From assembly GCA_036874045.1 (NCBI GenBank), contig CM072336.1, forward strand, positions 2,562,001 to 2,626,000: a stretch of 64,000 bases of DNA, read 5' to 3'. Below the pieces are notes generated by a model that saw only the letters and a list, made by a program, of their open reading frames with translations, searched no databases and was not told the origin of the DNA. Shown piece by piece: positions 1 to 12,653 of this stretch. The position numbers were made by a program, and so were the translations under genes. Numbering within the stretch: position 1 is the first letter of the stretch; the number at the start of each line of letters is the position of its first letter. The stretch is from Cymodocea nodosa (lineage: Eukaryota; Streptophyta; Magnoliopsida; Alismatales; Cymodoceaceae).

Positions 1-359
1 TCTCTTTTTTTTGTTAATGTTATTTCTATGATGCTTTGCTTTAGGCTAGGGTGATGTTGGATTGACGGTAATCAAATTATATTACTTGAATGAATTATAA
101 TATTTGATAATTAAATGTAAATTAATTAGAAGATCGATTACATACAAAATCGATTATACCATTTGAATTCACGATAAATAAAACACCAACATTAACAAAT
201 GGGTCGGATCCGATCCATTTGACACGTTTAATGCCACCATGGTTTATGCTTTTTTTTTTTAATAAAAAAAACCGCCTTTAGAGCGTACGCTGTGATTCAT
301 TCGACCTCCTCCCTTCTCCACACACACGTTCGCGATCTGGTCTTCGGTGACTGGCTCTG
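1..359. other. Upstream region of the parvulin gene
   Basis: AT-rich flank followed by a short transcribed-looking leader (CT-rich, about 300-359) directly before the ATG at 360. A run of T and A at 250-270 is low complexity. I see no other gene or clear promoter element. Confidence 0.4.
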
Positions 360-2858
360 ATGGGGAAGGACTCGAAGACATCAGGAAAGGGAAAGGGGAA
401 GCAGTCCGCCGGAGGCGGCGGTGACGGTGGATCGAAGGGCAAGGGAAAAGGTGGAAAGTCGGCAGAAGGCCTTGGTACTTGCACTTACGTCAAAGGTTTC
501 TCCCTGCCCTTTGTTACCTTTATTATTCTTTTTCTTCGTCGATTCTTCCCTTTGAGCGCATGTTTTATGACGTTAATATAAGATATAACCCTAGTCTTCC
601 TTCGTTTGGCTCAGTCCATCTTTGATTTGTTGTTCACCTATTCTTGGTTTATCAGAGCAACAATAGTGCTAGAAATCAGAATATCTTCCTTACTCAGAAA
701 TCACGAAGTACTGAGCCGAATATTTTTATCAATTTTCTTTTTTGGGGCTTATTAATGTTGATGGTCCCATTTTCGCTTCTCTCTCCCTCTCTCTTTTTAC
801 ATTGATAATGTTTCGCTTGTATTTGAACTGAAGATATTCATCTCTCATGTGTCTTTAATCACAAAAGAACCTCTTTCCCCCCTTTTCCGTTGATCTTTAC
901 TATAAAATAAACATATGATATTCTTAATCTTGATTTTAAGGCAGGTGGGTTGTTTTTATGTTCGGTAAAGCTTAGCTAATTAAGCCGTGATCATCTGTAT
1001 CAGCGGAAGCTGAGGACATTTTAAGTTATAACTGAAATAAAATAAGGATCACTTATGTAGAAATAAACTGATTATTCTCAAAAAAATTAACAAGGAACAA
1101 ACTACAAGAACAACAGCAACAATCTGAGATATAATCTCACCACATGGAGTTGAGCACATGAATACTTTCTTCTATATATTTTTATCAATGATCAAATTTT
1201 CAGTTAAATTACATAATTTAAATCTTTTCTCACTCTTAACCAAGTAGTTTTAAGTCTTCCTCTACTTCTTTTAGTTTCTTATGTATTAATTAATTTTTTT
1301 CTTCTAATTGGTGCATCTTTTGGCATCCTAAGGATATGACCAAACCACTTAAGTCAATTTTCTCTTATCTTATCTTTAATTGTTGATAAAATCTATTTGG
1401 CTAACATTTGAACCACTTTTAAATGTAATTAAATATTCATCATTTTTCTTGAAATAAGTATTTATTACTGAAAATTCATAAGCTACACTAAATTTTAAAA
1501 TTGAATTTCCTTCTTCAATGATTCTCTATAGTTTTCTTAACCACCATCTTGACTAACAAAAATGCCTCTACAGTCATCTCAACAACTCTTTCTCAAACAC
1601 TTTGCCGGTCCTTTGGATATAAGAAAATGATATTATGATCACCAATTCATAAACATTTTTATTTTATATATTAAAATGCTAGTATTCTTGGCAGTTCAGA
1701 TTACTAAGAAATCCCTCACTAATGTGTCTAGAACAAGTTTTTTGTCTTTACCACAGAAGACATGGTGTGGCACTACTACTTATCATGCCAAACCTGCTCC
1801 TAGCCGATTGATTCTCAAGGATGACTTTGTGAAGTTGTAATTTGATGGTCTAGAAGTAAGATATTTAAATGGTTATGTCAAAAAAATTGGAAGATATTTC
1901 AAGAACTTAGAGTTTCTGGTATCTTTATTTTTGTTAGAAATAGTTATAAAAATACAGTTATTACCATTTATATAAAGTCATTAATGCGATAACCTTTTTT
2001 GAAATTATAATTTGATATTTATTATAGAATATTTTCAGTGGAGTTCAAAACATTTTCAAGCATGTTTTTCAATTGAACGGTTCTTCCTGAGCCTGTTTCT
2101 GTCCAGAAAGCCTGATGATGTGTCGTTAGAAACACATGCATTGAATCCCTTGCCTTTTTTTATTCTTATGTTGTCTTTAACATTAGCTGCCTGCTTGTAT
2201 ACTTTGAATGATCCTTCTCATTTGGTGGCATTTGTTCTCTATTGAGGTCACACTACTAATAATGAATCTCAAGTTTTTATTCAAAGAATGTGTTGAGTTA
2301 TTTGTCAGTTGCCACTAGCATCGACATTTTCATATTTGTCCAGCAAGGCATGTGTTATGCGAGAAACAAGGGAAGATCAATGAAGCATACAAGAAACTCG
2401 AAGAAGGTTGGCTAAACAATGGAGACAAGGTTCCTCCTGCAGAATTTGCGAAGGTAAACTATATAAACTCGCGATAATTTATTGTACATATTGTAAACTA
2501 TATAAACTAATGGGAGTATTCTCAATTTGGCAAATTTCTGCTGTTCAGATTGCTGCAGAATATTCAGAGTGTCCATCTGCAAAGAAGGGGGGAGATCTTG
2601 GATGGTTTCCTAGAGGAAAGATGGCTGGACCATTTCAGGATGTTGCTTTCAGCACACCTGTTGGAGCTACTAGTGCGCCATTCAAATCAACGTATGTTTT
2701 AGGACTTCAATCTCATTCCTATTTACTGGAGAAACGATAAAATGCTGGACAAATTTGCAATCTTTTTGGCATTACAGCCTGAGCTAACTGGATATTCTTT
2801 TCCGAAATTGCACAGGCATGGGTACCATTTCATTCTATGTGAGGGAAGGAAGAACTAA
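360..2858 (+). CDS. Parvulin-type peptidyl-prolyl cis-trans isomerase (Par14/PIN4-like)
   Basis: Four exons join without a stop: 360-495, 2344-2453, 2549-2691, 2816-2858, giving 143 aa. Residues 1-40 are a Gly/Lys/Ser-rich basic tail (repeated GKGKGK), as in plant and animal Par14/PIN4 proteins. The rest is a single rotamase domain: HVLCEKQGK at the start, then the signature GGDLGWFPRGKMAGPFQDVA, and HGYHFILCEGRKN at the C-terminus. It lacks a WW domain and the phospho-binding loop of Pin1, so it should act on non-phosphorylated X-Pro bonds; Par14 proteins are linked to ribosome biogenesis, chromatin and mitochondria (family knowledge, not shown here). All introns are GT-AG. The first, about 1.85 kb, contains a LINE remnant. 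The ATG at 360 is the first in the leader and gives the family's usual N-terminus and length. Confidence 0.93.
1216..1525 (-). mobile_element. Collapsed RTE-type LINE remnant in parvulin intron 1
   Basis: On the minus strand, about 1525-1386 encodes an endonuclease-like stretch (SVAYEFSVINTYFKKNDEYL, then ITFKSGSNVSQIDF). Immediately after, in another frame, 1386-1216 encodes the LINE C-terminal motif (LKWFGHILRMPKDAPIRRKK ... RSRGRLKTTW) with two in-frame stops. In plant RTE LINEs these parts lie at opposite sides of the reverse-transcriptase domain, so the whole RT domain is missing. Identification rests on recognised motifs only. It is a dead fossil inside an intron. Confidence 0.72.
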
Positions 2859-5139
2859 GATTGCACTTGCAACTTCGAATTCCATGGTCTCTAATTTGTA
2901 ATTATGTGACAAATGTTTTCAAGAACAAAATCTCGATCTGGCTACTGGCTTGTTTACTTATCAAAATCGGACGTCTGAAAACAGAACCTATCCTTTCGCA
3001 AGAGATTGCTGCTACTTACCTTTCATCATGGTCAACCTCGCAATCGGGATGAGGTAGGTGCTTGGATTGCCAAATCTTCCATAATTTAAACATGGTTGAT
3101 TACCCTTCTATTGAAACCTTAACTTGCATAGACATTTGTTCTTTTGTTTTCTGCTGTTGCATGAGGGTATTCTGTTGATGATAGCAACCCTTGTCTGAAT
3201 CCTTTCTATTTGAACCAGATCTTTTGGAGTAGGGGATCATGTATTTCCTGTTTGGGATCCTTGAGTTGGTAGGTAGATCCACATGTTGGTTTATTAATTC
3301 GCGAAGGAAACTCGTCACATCTTGGCTTGTCGTTGAAAAAAGAATTAATTCAAGCATTTGAAACATCATTTCTCAAAATCACTTTTTCCTTCTCAAGAAA
3401 AGATAAGCGAGGTACACCTTGAAGCATTTAACCGTATAAATTTATTTTTGAAAAAGTTAATTTATCAGGCGTGTGCGTTGCAGGGCACAATTAATATTAA
3501 GCACTGTTAAATTTTCACTGTGTATGTTTACTTGAAGCTTGTATATGACTTTTCATTGTATAACATTAATATAGATGGTTCAGAAAGAATTGCAATTTTA
3601 AATGTGAGATTTGATTATGAAAGATAGTATAATATTCTTACTATAATCATAACTTTAATTTATCAGGCGTGTGCGTTGCAGGGCACAATTAATATTAAGC
3701 ACTGTTAAATTTTCACTGTGTATGTTTACTTGAAGCTTGTATATGACTTTTCATTGTATAACATTAATATAGATGGTTCAGAAAGAATTGCAATTTTAAA
3801 TGTGAGATTTGATTATGAAAGATAGTATAATATTCTTAATATAATCATAACTTTAATTTAATAGGTTTATTAGTTTAAATTCTCTGAAAAATTATATTTA
3901 TCATAATAAGAAAATGTGTTAAAATAAAATAATGTAGTTATATAACTATTATTGTATTGTTATTTTTGTATAATAAGAAATTGTCAAAACAGTTGAGGGT
4001 AAGTCCTTTGAGCAAGGAGGGCAAGTCAAAATAATGCATTTACATACTGCATAATTCGTATTAAGATATCTGTATAAATATTTTGAGATCGAAGGAGATG
4101 CGTACCATTCAAGTAAATTTTAATAAATTAGATTAACAAATAGACTTAATTAAACAATGAAATTTATATTTAATTATCAAAAAAATTAATTCCTTTATTT
4201 GCAATAGTCATAAAATTCCTATACATATATTAATGATGGCATGCATCTCATTCATCTTACAAGGAGGAACAAGATAGAAAATAACTAAACATATAAGTAC
4301 ATTATTTTGACGTGTTATCGGTCACGAAGTGTTGGTATAAAAAAAATGGTTCTTGCAAGTACTTATAAGATTTTTCCATCTATAATTAAAAATTTTCGAC
4401 AAAATAGTGGAAGGCCCCTATTATGACCATGTATGACGAGCAAAATGTATAATCTACCCTTTATTAAATATTTATCCTGATCTATCTTTTTCCGCTTAAC
4501 TTAATAGTTGAAGTTTAACAAAATATATCTAAGTCATTAGATCTGGTAGTTGTTTAATTTGAGTGGACATTGAGAATGCCTACGCCTAAAATAGGTATGG
4601 CACTTAAGGGAAATTTGGGTACCTCTAGTATAAGAAGCAGTTGATAGCTCAAACTCTCTGGCTCACTAGAGATTGATTGTAGCTTTTGAAGAGGAAAAAT
4701 AAACGTAGCTCAACCGTAACGAGAAACTACCGTAGCATAACAATATAAATAGAGATATAAAAATGACTTTGAGTGACTATTTCAATTTTCTACCATTACA
4801 ATCATTTTTCATCTCATCATTTTAATTTCCCACCGTTACAATTATTTTCCGATATTTCATTTTTCAACGAGAAATATGTACAAACAGATCTTAACTAAAA
4901 ATATAAATATAACATAACCATGATTAATTGAAGCTCGAAGATTAATTAAAATTTTTATTAACAAAGAAAATGCACGAATTAAACTTAATTACTCGGAATG
5001 GAACTTTTCCCTGAGGCTTATCTCTGAATCGAGCTGACAGGCTTCATATCCAGTTAGGCAGACGGCAGACCCTTAAAAGACGAAAGATAGCTGGAAAAAA
5101 CTCTGCCTAAGATGGCTGAAAAAATGTAAAGCTACGGCA
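2859..5139. other. Intergenic region between parvulin and mS23-like genes
   Basis: Contains the 3' flank of the parvulin gene, the 198-bp tandem duplication at 3457-3858 (listed separately) and AT-rich DNA. At about 4770-4870 a short stretch is repeated imperfectly (TTTC..CC(A/G)TTACAAT..ATTTT units), and TATAAATAG at about 4744 could be an old LTR promoter, but no LTR ends can be defined. No gene seen. Confidence 0.5.
3457..3858. repeat. 198-bp tandem direct duplication (two copies)
   Basis: The segment starting TTAATTTATCAGGCGTGTGC at 3457 recurs at 3655, an offset of 198 bp. By eye the two copies differ at a single base (ATTCTTAC versus ATTCTTAA near 3636/3834). Neither copy has an open frame or transposon end that I can see. 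The near-identity in neutral AT-rich DNA implies a very recent duplication, or an assembly artefact. Confidence 0.93.
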
Positions 5140-8100
5140 TTAAGAGACAGTACCAAAGACGCGATAGTGATTCTGAAATGGAAGCCGCGGTGTTACCCAA
5201 AGGTCAATGTCAACAGATCTATTCGTTTGGATCTGGGCGGCTCTGTCTTCTTTCATTCTTTTGACAATCTCAAGTACCTTTGGATCCGTGAAACGAGCAC
5301 GAACATATTTCCTTTCTTCAGCTTGTATTTCTTTGATGGCGCTTGGATATGGATTAGGAGGTGACCTCTTTCCTTGCATACGCGCAATCACCTTAAGCCT
5401 TTTGTATGCACTCTCCTTTGCCTTCTTCTCTTTGCATTATCCCAACTAAAACTAAAGAAAGATGAATAAGACATATGCTGGAAGAAACTGTACCTAATTT
5501 TCGAAAAGGCCTTTACTGAATGCAAGAGAGATCAAATATCTTTTTTTATTAGGCAAAAGATGAGAAAATGTCACTACATCTGCAACTGCCACAGCATCAT
5601 CTGCGTTGGCGCCCTGCTTTTGGAGTTCCAATACACGCTGGGCAAATACTCTAGAAGGTGGTGGCTCAAAACCATTAAGCCTGTAAAACAAAATATCATA
5701 GTTTACCAAAAACGTAAAACTCATTAAACTTGAAAACAGACCATAAAAGAAAGCATCTTGTCTTTAAGAGTATCCATGCATTAAGTGTTTAGGATGATTT
5801 TTGAGTAACTGGATTATAGGATAATTGAGATTTTGCATCATTTTCAGTACAAATCTTAAGACCATGGGACACTATAGAAAATCCAATTGGATTGTAAGCT
5901 ACACATTCCGACCCCAACAAAAAATTGATAGCCAAAAGACAAGCCTACCCATCTATTAAGTATACTTCTAATATTGGTATAATATGATTATAATATTATA
6001 ACACTATAATCATACTAAATAGTATATATTATTTGTTAGAGTTAATATTATTCGATGAAAAAATTAATAAAAAGAATATTAATTGTAATATTATAATATT
6101 AATTTGATTGTTCAATTATATTGATGACAATAGCATATTTTGTAATATTTGATTGATTTGAATATAACACTTGACAACTCATGGGTATTTACGCCCAAAA
6201 AATCCATCTACAGTTGAAAATCGGAGAATCCTGACTATTTCACTGATTGTCCTATTATATGAAAATGAACTGAGGACACTATCGATAATCCATTAGAATT
6301 TCACCAAAATCTGAAGTGCAAAATTGAGGGATCGAAAATCTGTCCCAAACAATGCCTAAGAGTGGTGATTGTAAATGGCAGCAAGATTGACTTAGCACAG
6401 TGTTGGATAAATTCCTGTTAGGATTTGATGTAAAAATAAATAAAGATTTTTAATTTATATTTGCTGACAGTGCATGGTACGTCTGAAGTCATCAATGGAA
6501 ATGGATGGTGCTTATTTTTCTCGAATGAGAATTGTCAAATCATTTCCTTTACAAAGGGAAAAGAAAAGCTGACATGTCCAATAAATTTAACTGCGTAGGT
6601 AAACAAAGGTATAAGGGAACCTAGCAAAATCACAATATTTGCTTTTATAGTATACCATAGTTCTACATATCCGCTAGCATGCAAATTTTGTTAAATATAA
6701 CGTTCCAGTTTGGATTAGGCAAGAAGTGGTGATCGTTTAACCTAAATGAACCAAATGGATGTTTTCACAAGCATTTTTATTCACTTTCCTCAAGAATGAC
6801 GCTCCTTACTAGTGGAAAGGAAACCTCATTAAAGGTGCAATCATTTCTTGTGTATTATTGCCTCCGTAAATGATTGCAAAATGAAATCCTCCATTGCTTC
6901 TTATTTAGGAAACGAATGTGGCATATTTAAGTATTGGGACTTACTAGTTTACTTCCAATGATAACTTCAACTTCCACATTCATGTTCTTGTTAGTGAGGT
7001 TAAGTGTATTTTTTAAGACTAGGATAACTGCAAAAATGTAAAATAACAGGATCTCTATCTTTAATAAGCTAGACAAATACCAATGAGAAAACAGGATAAG
7101 GAAATTTGGTTTTTGGTAGACTAGTAAGAAACATTTACATAATACCATAGTGCAAGGCAATACAGAAATAATTTGTATACTACTCTTTAAGTCAAATGCA
7201 ACTCAATAGTTGATATGCTATCTAGGTAAGGAGATCTCGATAAGGACAGATTCTCACACCTATCAGATACATTTACCAGGATTTTTGTGTCAATTAACAT
7301 CTTAATCAAGTGCAAAATTGGTTGCTTATGTTCTAAAACACGTGGAATCATGATTATCTTTAGAATTAAACTTTGATATGTAATTGTCCATTTTATTCTT
7401 AAAAAGAGAGCAGCAATCTCTTAATCCCAATTAGTGGGATTGCCTGGAATGGAAAAATGAATTTTTTTTTCGATTTATTTCTAACAACGTTTTTCTGCTA
7501 AATAACGGGTATGCATGTTCAGATATTGCCTGATCTATTTGACTAACATAATCGGACGGAAGAAAAGAATCTCATTAGGAAAAAGAACAATGTATCAACC
7601 CAATAAGCCAATGAAAAAGTATATGAACTTCATCCCACCCGACCACCGCAAAGATGAAGAAAATCAAAATAAACGTTTCGGTTAGCAGCATTCTAGATAA
7701 AAGTGTCAAGAATAGCCTTCAGAAAGAGTTATGTTGCATCCTAGTGATCACTAGACAAACAAAGATGCTCAGGAAACACTGAACGGAAGCAGTTCACCTG
7801 ACAGCATCATGGTGTAAGGAATCTGGATGCCTGGCATAGAACATCTTTATGTACTGATCCTCTGAAAACATGATCTTCCGAACTTTCCCGTGGGGTGGTG
7901 GCGGGAATGAGACAGGTGGTGTTCTGCCACCAACATAAAAAGCAAGTCAAGCATGGATGTGATGTTATAATAGGTAGTGACCAAAATTTGAACAGAGAAG
8001 AAGAATCGTCCACTTCCAGACAAAACAGCAAACAGGAAACAGATGTCTATACCAATCACTGAAACAGGCAGCAAACACAGATGAGGTGAAGATGAGAAAA

Positions 8101-8254
8101 AAAGAAAGGAAAATTGGGTCTCTGCGGATGAGGTCCAGAAATGAAGATTAACCACTTACCCTTGCATTGCCTTGAGCCAGAGTGGCTCCCGCTTAGCCTG
8201 TCCCTTTACCAGCTTCATTGTCTTTGAAAGCAGACTTCCTCTCGTGAATGGCAT
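5140..8254 (-). CDS. Mitochondrial small ribosomal subunit protein mS23-like (possibly non-functional)
   Basis: Minus-strand exons 8254-8160, 7923-7798, 5680-5578 and a last exon ending at 5140. The protein begins MPFTRGSLLSKTMKLVKGQA and continues KREPLWLKAMQ, then ARHPDSLHHDAV, FEPPPSRVFAQRVLEL, and NPYPSAIKEIQAEERKYVRA. The N-terminal pattern (LV..G..K..PLW.....PP...I...ED) matches mS23 of mitochondrial ribosomes, and the later part matches plant mS23 as I remember it. The expected acceptor for the last exon (exon start 5445) is followed three codons later by TAA at 5439-5437, where the family has Tyr. A second AG, in phase, would start the exon at 5427, bypass the stop and give about 203 aa with a five- to six-residue deletion. 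The C-terminal 20 residues look unlike the family. Start chosen as the first Met of the conserved N-terminus. Confidence 0.6.
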
Positions 8255-10240
8255 CGTGACTGCATACTCCTTGTTTCCGATGACTATATGGCGAGGGTAG
8301 CAACGCAAGGGTCAAGAGTTGCATCAATGGTCTGCCGAGCAAGGGTTTTCACCACATCAGGTAAGGAAATACCAGTATTGACCTTGTAATTATCAAATTA
8401 ACCATTCCTCTACTAAAATTTTGGTGAAATTTCCAAGATACCCCTTTGAGAATGCATATGCTCATTCACCACCTCAGGTAAAATCAACTTTTCATCCATG
8501 AATTATGTGCTTCTCCGTGGAATGGGCTTTCTTTTTTCAACTGATAAGAAAACATTGTTATCAAGATTGAAGAAAATATGTAACTACAAAGTCAATATCG
8601 TCCAATAGTCAAGCTAGGAATTTTTAACATGAAGACTAATATAAAATAGGGAAATGGTAAATAATTTTTACTATTGATCACGTACAAAATGACATGAAAA
8701 TTACACTAAAATGATATTTGATGACATTATAATGATCACGAAAATTGACTTAATTTATGGTTTGTGTCATTTTGAGAAAAAGTTGCTTGCAGGTATATTG
8801 AAACAATGAAACTAATATAATGTATTAGGTTCACTCTAAAATGTCACATCTCAAAAATTTAACAAAAATAACAATCATCGTAATATTAGAAGGAAAATTT
8901 ACATTTATAAACAAGTGAAAACCTCTCCTAATATTGCAAGACCAAAGCACTTGTGAAAAAGGTTTAACAATAAGAATACAAAATAAAATAGGAAGATAAA
9001 AGAACGTGAAATCCACAAAAGAAATTATGGACAAAATATCTTTCAAACTACAAAACTTTGTCACACATCCCTTCAGTTAACTATATACAAATTTATAGCA
9101 AAATAAGAAAGAAGGGCATAAGCTTCAAACTCCACCTCAAATAGCCAAAACGTAGTTGGTCTTTCACAGCAAGTCTCCCGATTAAACCTCAGGATTTAAA
9201 TAATCACAAAAGAATTCTTGAGTCATTGCTCAGCAAGTATGCCTTAGCTTATGCAAAATAAATTTTAAAGTATAATTAAGCATACATGCACAAGCATAAT
9301 ATTCTATGTTATTATAAAAGTGAATCTAGCAAGCTTAATCATTTATCAAATAGTAACATAAAGTAACAAGCTATAATATACAATAAATCACACAACCAAA
9401 TAATTCAAGATAATTACAACCATAGGTTATGACACAATCATATACAAATCCTATAACACAAGCTCAGGATCACATACAAGTCTTGTGATAGAGGCTCAAA
9501 AGTTGACTAAATTTTCATTTTTAATTGTGCCAATAATATCACGACATTCCACTTCCGTGGTTAGACCCATGACATATTCATAAAGATAATTATCCACAAA
9601 CTAGCATATAAAATGCAATAGATTCAAGCATGCATTTGTTATCAAGCAAATCAACATTTTATACATGCATTTCAATCACAGATCATATAAAATGCAATAG
9701 GTTCAAATAAATCACATTTCAGCGTGCATATTCCTTTAACATCATATCACGTAATAATTGATTAACAATTGCATCAGATCTAAACTTGCAATTATTTATC
9801 AATAACTCAATATTTCAGGATGCTTATTCCTTTAACAACAAATCACATAATAATTCCCTCAAGTAAGCATGTACTTATTTCCGAGGTTGGTTATAATATA
9901 AATAATCATGCATTGCAACATTTAATTGTAAACTCGTTTACATATGCATTCGTTAAAAATTATTGGAAACTATAGCTGCCACGCTATTTTATCGAACTTA
10001 TTTTCATTTTACACATTGATAAAATGAAATTAAATGTGATCTTGTTGCTATTTTATCATAATTTATTTCCATTTCTCCTGTAAATGGCAATGTCACATAA
10101 ATTATCTTCACAAGCATGAATAATAATTATTAAGACACCAATTTCAGATTTGTGACATAATCAATATTTATTGAAAATCATGCCCAAAAGCATCAAAATA
10201 AATGTTGGGATAAACTAAGAAATATACTTACCAATATAAC
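8255..10240. other. AT-rich repeat-like region upstream of the mS23-like gene
   Basis: No coding frame is supported. Read on the minus strand, about 10240-8840 runs from a GC-rich block into a long AT-rich tract with repeated short phrases (for example TTAAAGGAATAAGCATCCTGAAATAT and TTAAAGGAATATGCACGCTGAAATGT near 9830 and 9730). This internal repetition suggests transposon-derived DNA, but I cannot define ends or a coding domain. Confidence 0.35.
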
Positions 10241-10580
10241 TTAAACCAACTAAAACCCCCAAAAGCCCCCTTCGATTTCCACTGCTCGGCCGGCTTCTTC
10301 CTGGAATCGGCCAGAAATCACCCCTTACTCGAGCTCGCACAGACGGAGCTCCCACACGCAGAGCACTGCCGCCCAACTTCTCCTCCGTGTGCGGGTTGCA
10401 GCAGGCTCCACCTCCGCTTCCTCCCTCAAGCACGGTTCGCCGTTCGCCGACGGAAAAAGAAATCCTCCGCCTGTTTATGGGAAGAGGGAAGAGAGAAAAA
10501 TGAAACCACACTTTTTCTTTTACCGCAACACCGCTTTCGGTTTTTACACATATTCTTCTTTTTTTAATCCTCACAAAAAT
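10240..10580 (-). other. GC-rich block followed by a splice-donor-like site
   Basis: A sharply GC-rich island in AT-rich DNA. On the minus strand it runs open for 119 codons without a recognisable domain and is followed by TTGGTAAGTATA, a good donor sequence, near 10225. It could be a non-coding first exon (for instance of the mS23-like gene) or the promoter-proximal part of an LTR. I cannot decide between these. Confidence 0.3.
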
Positions 10581-10869
10581 CGCTCTAAAGACTTGGCATG
10601 AAGAACCACACGGAATATGATGACATAACGTCTACGTCAATAGCCACAGGTCTTTCTCTATGTGGTAGATGAATAAATTGATATATTGTTGTAATAAATA
10701 AGTGCAAATAGTAATATTGTTGTAACATTTTGGTAGTCATATGATGTACGATGTATTAATGCAAATAACAAACTTGGAGTTTTTTGTAAAATTTATTTGA
10801 TGAAATAATTTTTATGCATGTTAATATTGGCGTTAGTGTAGTAATTTTGATTGTACGATTTCTTCTAAA

Positions 10870-11030
10870 AATAAAAAAGCAGACATAGCAAATCTGGGCC
10901 TGAGCCCAAGCCTTGGGCCAGACCGAGCGAGGAGGTGGGGAAATCCAGCCTGTCTGGCTCGGGCAAGTATAGGCCCGAGCCGACTCGGCCGAGTTCCATG
11001 TCTAGCTCGTGACACTCTACGACAGACACG
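10870..11030. repeat. GGCC-rich, transposon-end-like segment
   Basis: Short alternating GGGCC/CCCGAG motifs (for example GGGCCTGAGCCC at 10896 and GGCCCGAGCCGACTCGGCC at 10972) in a 160-bp block within AT-rich DNA. Such subterminal motifs are common at plant hAT ends. It lies about 500 bp before the hAT remnant at 11540 but the link is not proven. Confidence 0.35.
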
Positions 11031-11539
11031 CTACCAATATATTAAAATAGGAAAATTCAATGACAACCGAGAAACTCTCTGGAAAGATGTAAGAACTATA
11101 ATAAAATATTTAAAATCATAAAATCCTAAATAAAACAATAAAATCGAGAAGATGCTCATTATTTAAAAAGAAAATATCTATCGGACTAACCGTAACATGG
11201 ACAAAAAATGTTTAACCTGATTCACAAACCCACCGTAATAGATGACGTACGTGGTCCACGGTATGATAAAGTTCTTCAAACCTTTAAACCAAAACGTCAC
11301 AGATATATAAAAAAAAATCAAAACTTTCATTGTCCAAATCAGAATAGTTGTCTGTCCTCGTCCATACAATAAGCGTCGTCGTACAAGACAAGACGACGGC
11401 TCGCCACGTATCATGCAATGAATCACACAAAATATCATAAATGAACTATTTCCATCCTCTCACCAGACATTAGAAAATCGGTTCCGTCTCTATCTACCGA
11501 CTACAGCCTTACAACAACCACGAGCGAATTAGGTAAATG

Positions 11540-12100
11540 GTCTTTATTCTATAAATACTTAAAAATATAATTTAAATTTAAAATCTCGATTTTTTTAAAA
11601 TTTTAAAATAATTGATTAATAAATATTTATATTTCATATTTTATATTTAATAACTAAAGATTTACCAACAATTTTAACTATTTTATATAACATATTAACA
11701 AATATTTAATATTAGAGATAATATATTAGATAATAACATAAGAGTACTATTAACAGATGATATTTTAAAGGTTTTAATGTGCGTTAAATATTAAGAGTTT
11801 ACTTACATTTGTGGACAATAACAAGATGATTTCATAGATAAATTTAAAAATTTTAATGTAAAAATATTTAATATAATATTTATCTCATTCTCATAACATA
11901 TATAATGTAATTTTAATTTTAATTCATAAATAAAATAATTTATTTTAACTTTATGACTTGAATGTATTAATGAATTATAAATGACTTGATGTTAATATGT
12001 TGATGTATTATGTATTTATAAATGAAATAATTTATTTTTTTATATTGATTTATTCAAATATTATAATTTAATATAATATATTTATTACAGAATTTTAAAA
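11540..12100 (+). mobile_element. hAT transposon remnant, copy B (C-terminal dimerisation region)
   Basis: The plus strand here is recognisably similar over about 500 bp to the reverse complement of 45720-46230. At 11714-11790 a decayed hAT dimerisation motif is readable: RDNILDNNIRVLLTDDILKV followed by LMCVK, matching the family pattern GRVLD..RS.L..D...ALMC.K.W. Stops are frequent. The zinc-finger and catalytic parts are absent from this copy. Confidence 0.6.
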
Positions 12101-12653
12101 AATTTCATAGACCATCAACAACTTTAACATTCGAAATGTTGTTTAACTTATTTTTGAAGTCTAGCTTCGATTCAATTATTTAAGCATTCAATGATTCAAC
12201 TGAAGTAAGAAAGTTTGCATTTTTTTTTTCTTGTCTTAGATCGAATGAAATGTTAACTTTGATTTGAACAAAGTTTACATTTTTTTTTATTTTAATTTTT
12301 TTATTATTCAGTTTAATAAAGATTAACTTCAATTCAATCAAAATTTACATATTTTTTATCGTTCTGATTGAACTAATATTTGTTAAATTCAATTATTAAA
12401 TTTTAAATAAAAATCTCAATGAACTAATTATGTAATTTAATTTTAATTTTTTGTAAAAAATGTTGTATTTACATTTTAAAAAAATTAAAAAAATAAAAAT
12501 ATCTCAGGTTAGAAAAAGGCATGACACCGCTACCATGTGTGTGTTTTTATTTGTAATGACTGAAAACCTCCTTCAATAAGAGGAGGAGACCGAAATCAGA
12601 GAGACATTTCGTCCCTTCTTTCCTCCTTCGACAATTTCTCTCTCTCTACGGCG
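12101..12653. other. Upstream region of the cystathionine gamma-synthase gene
   Basis: Very AT-rich to about 12500, then a transcribed-looking leader with TTTCTCTCTCTCTACGGCG just before the ATG at 12654. CT-rich leaders are usual for plant genes. No uORF of note was seen in the last 60 bases. Confidence 0.4.

Noticed and set aside
10833..11015. Minus-strand 60-aa Arg/Pro-rich ORF
   Set aside because: Sits in the GGCC-rich transposon-end-like block; composition explains the open frame.
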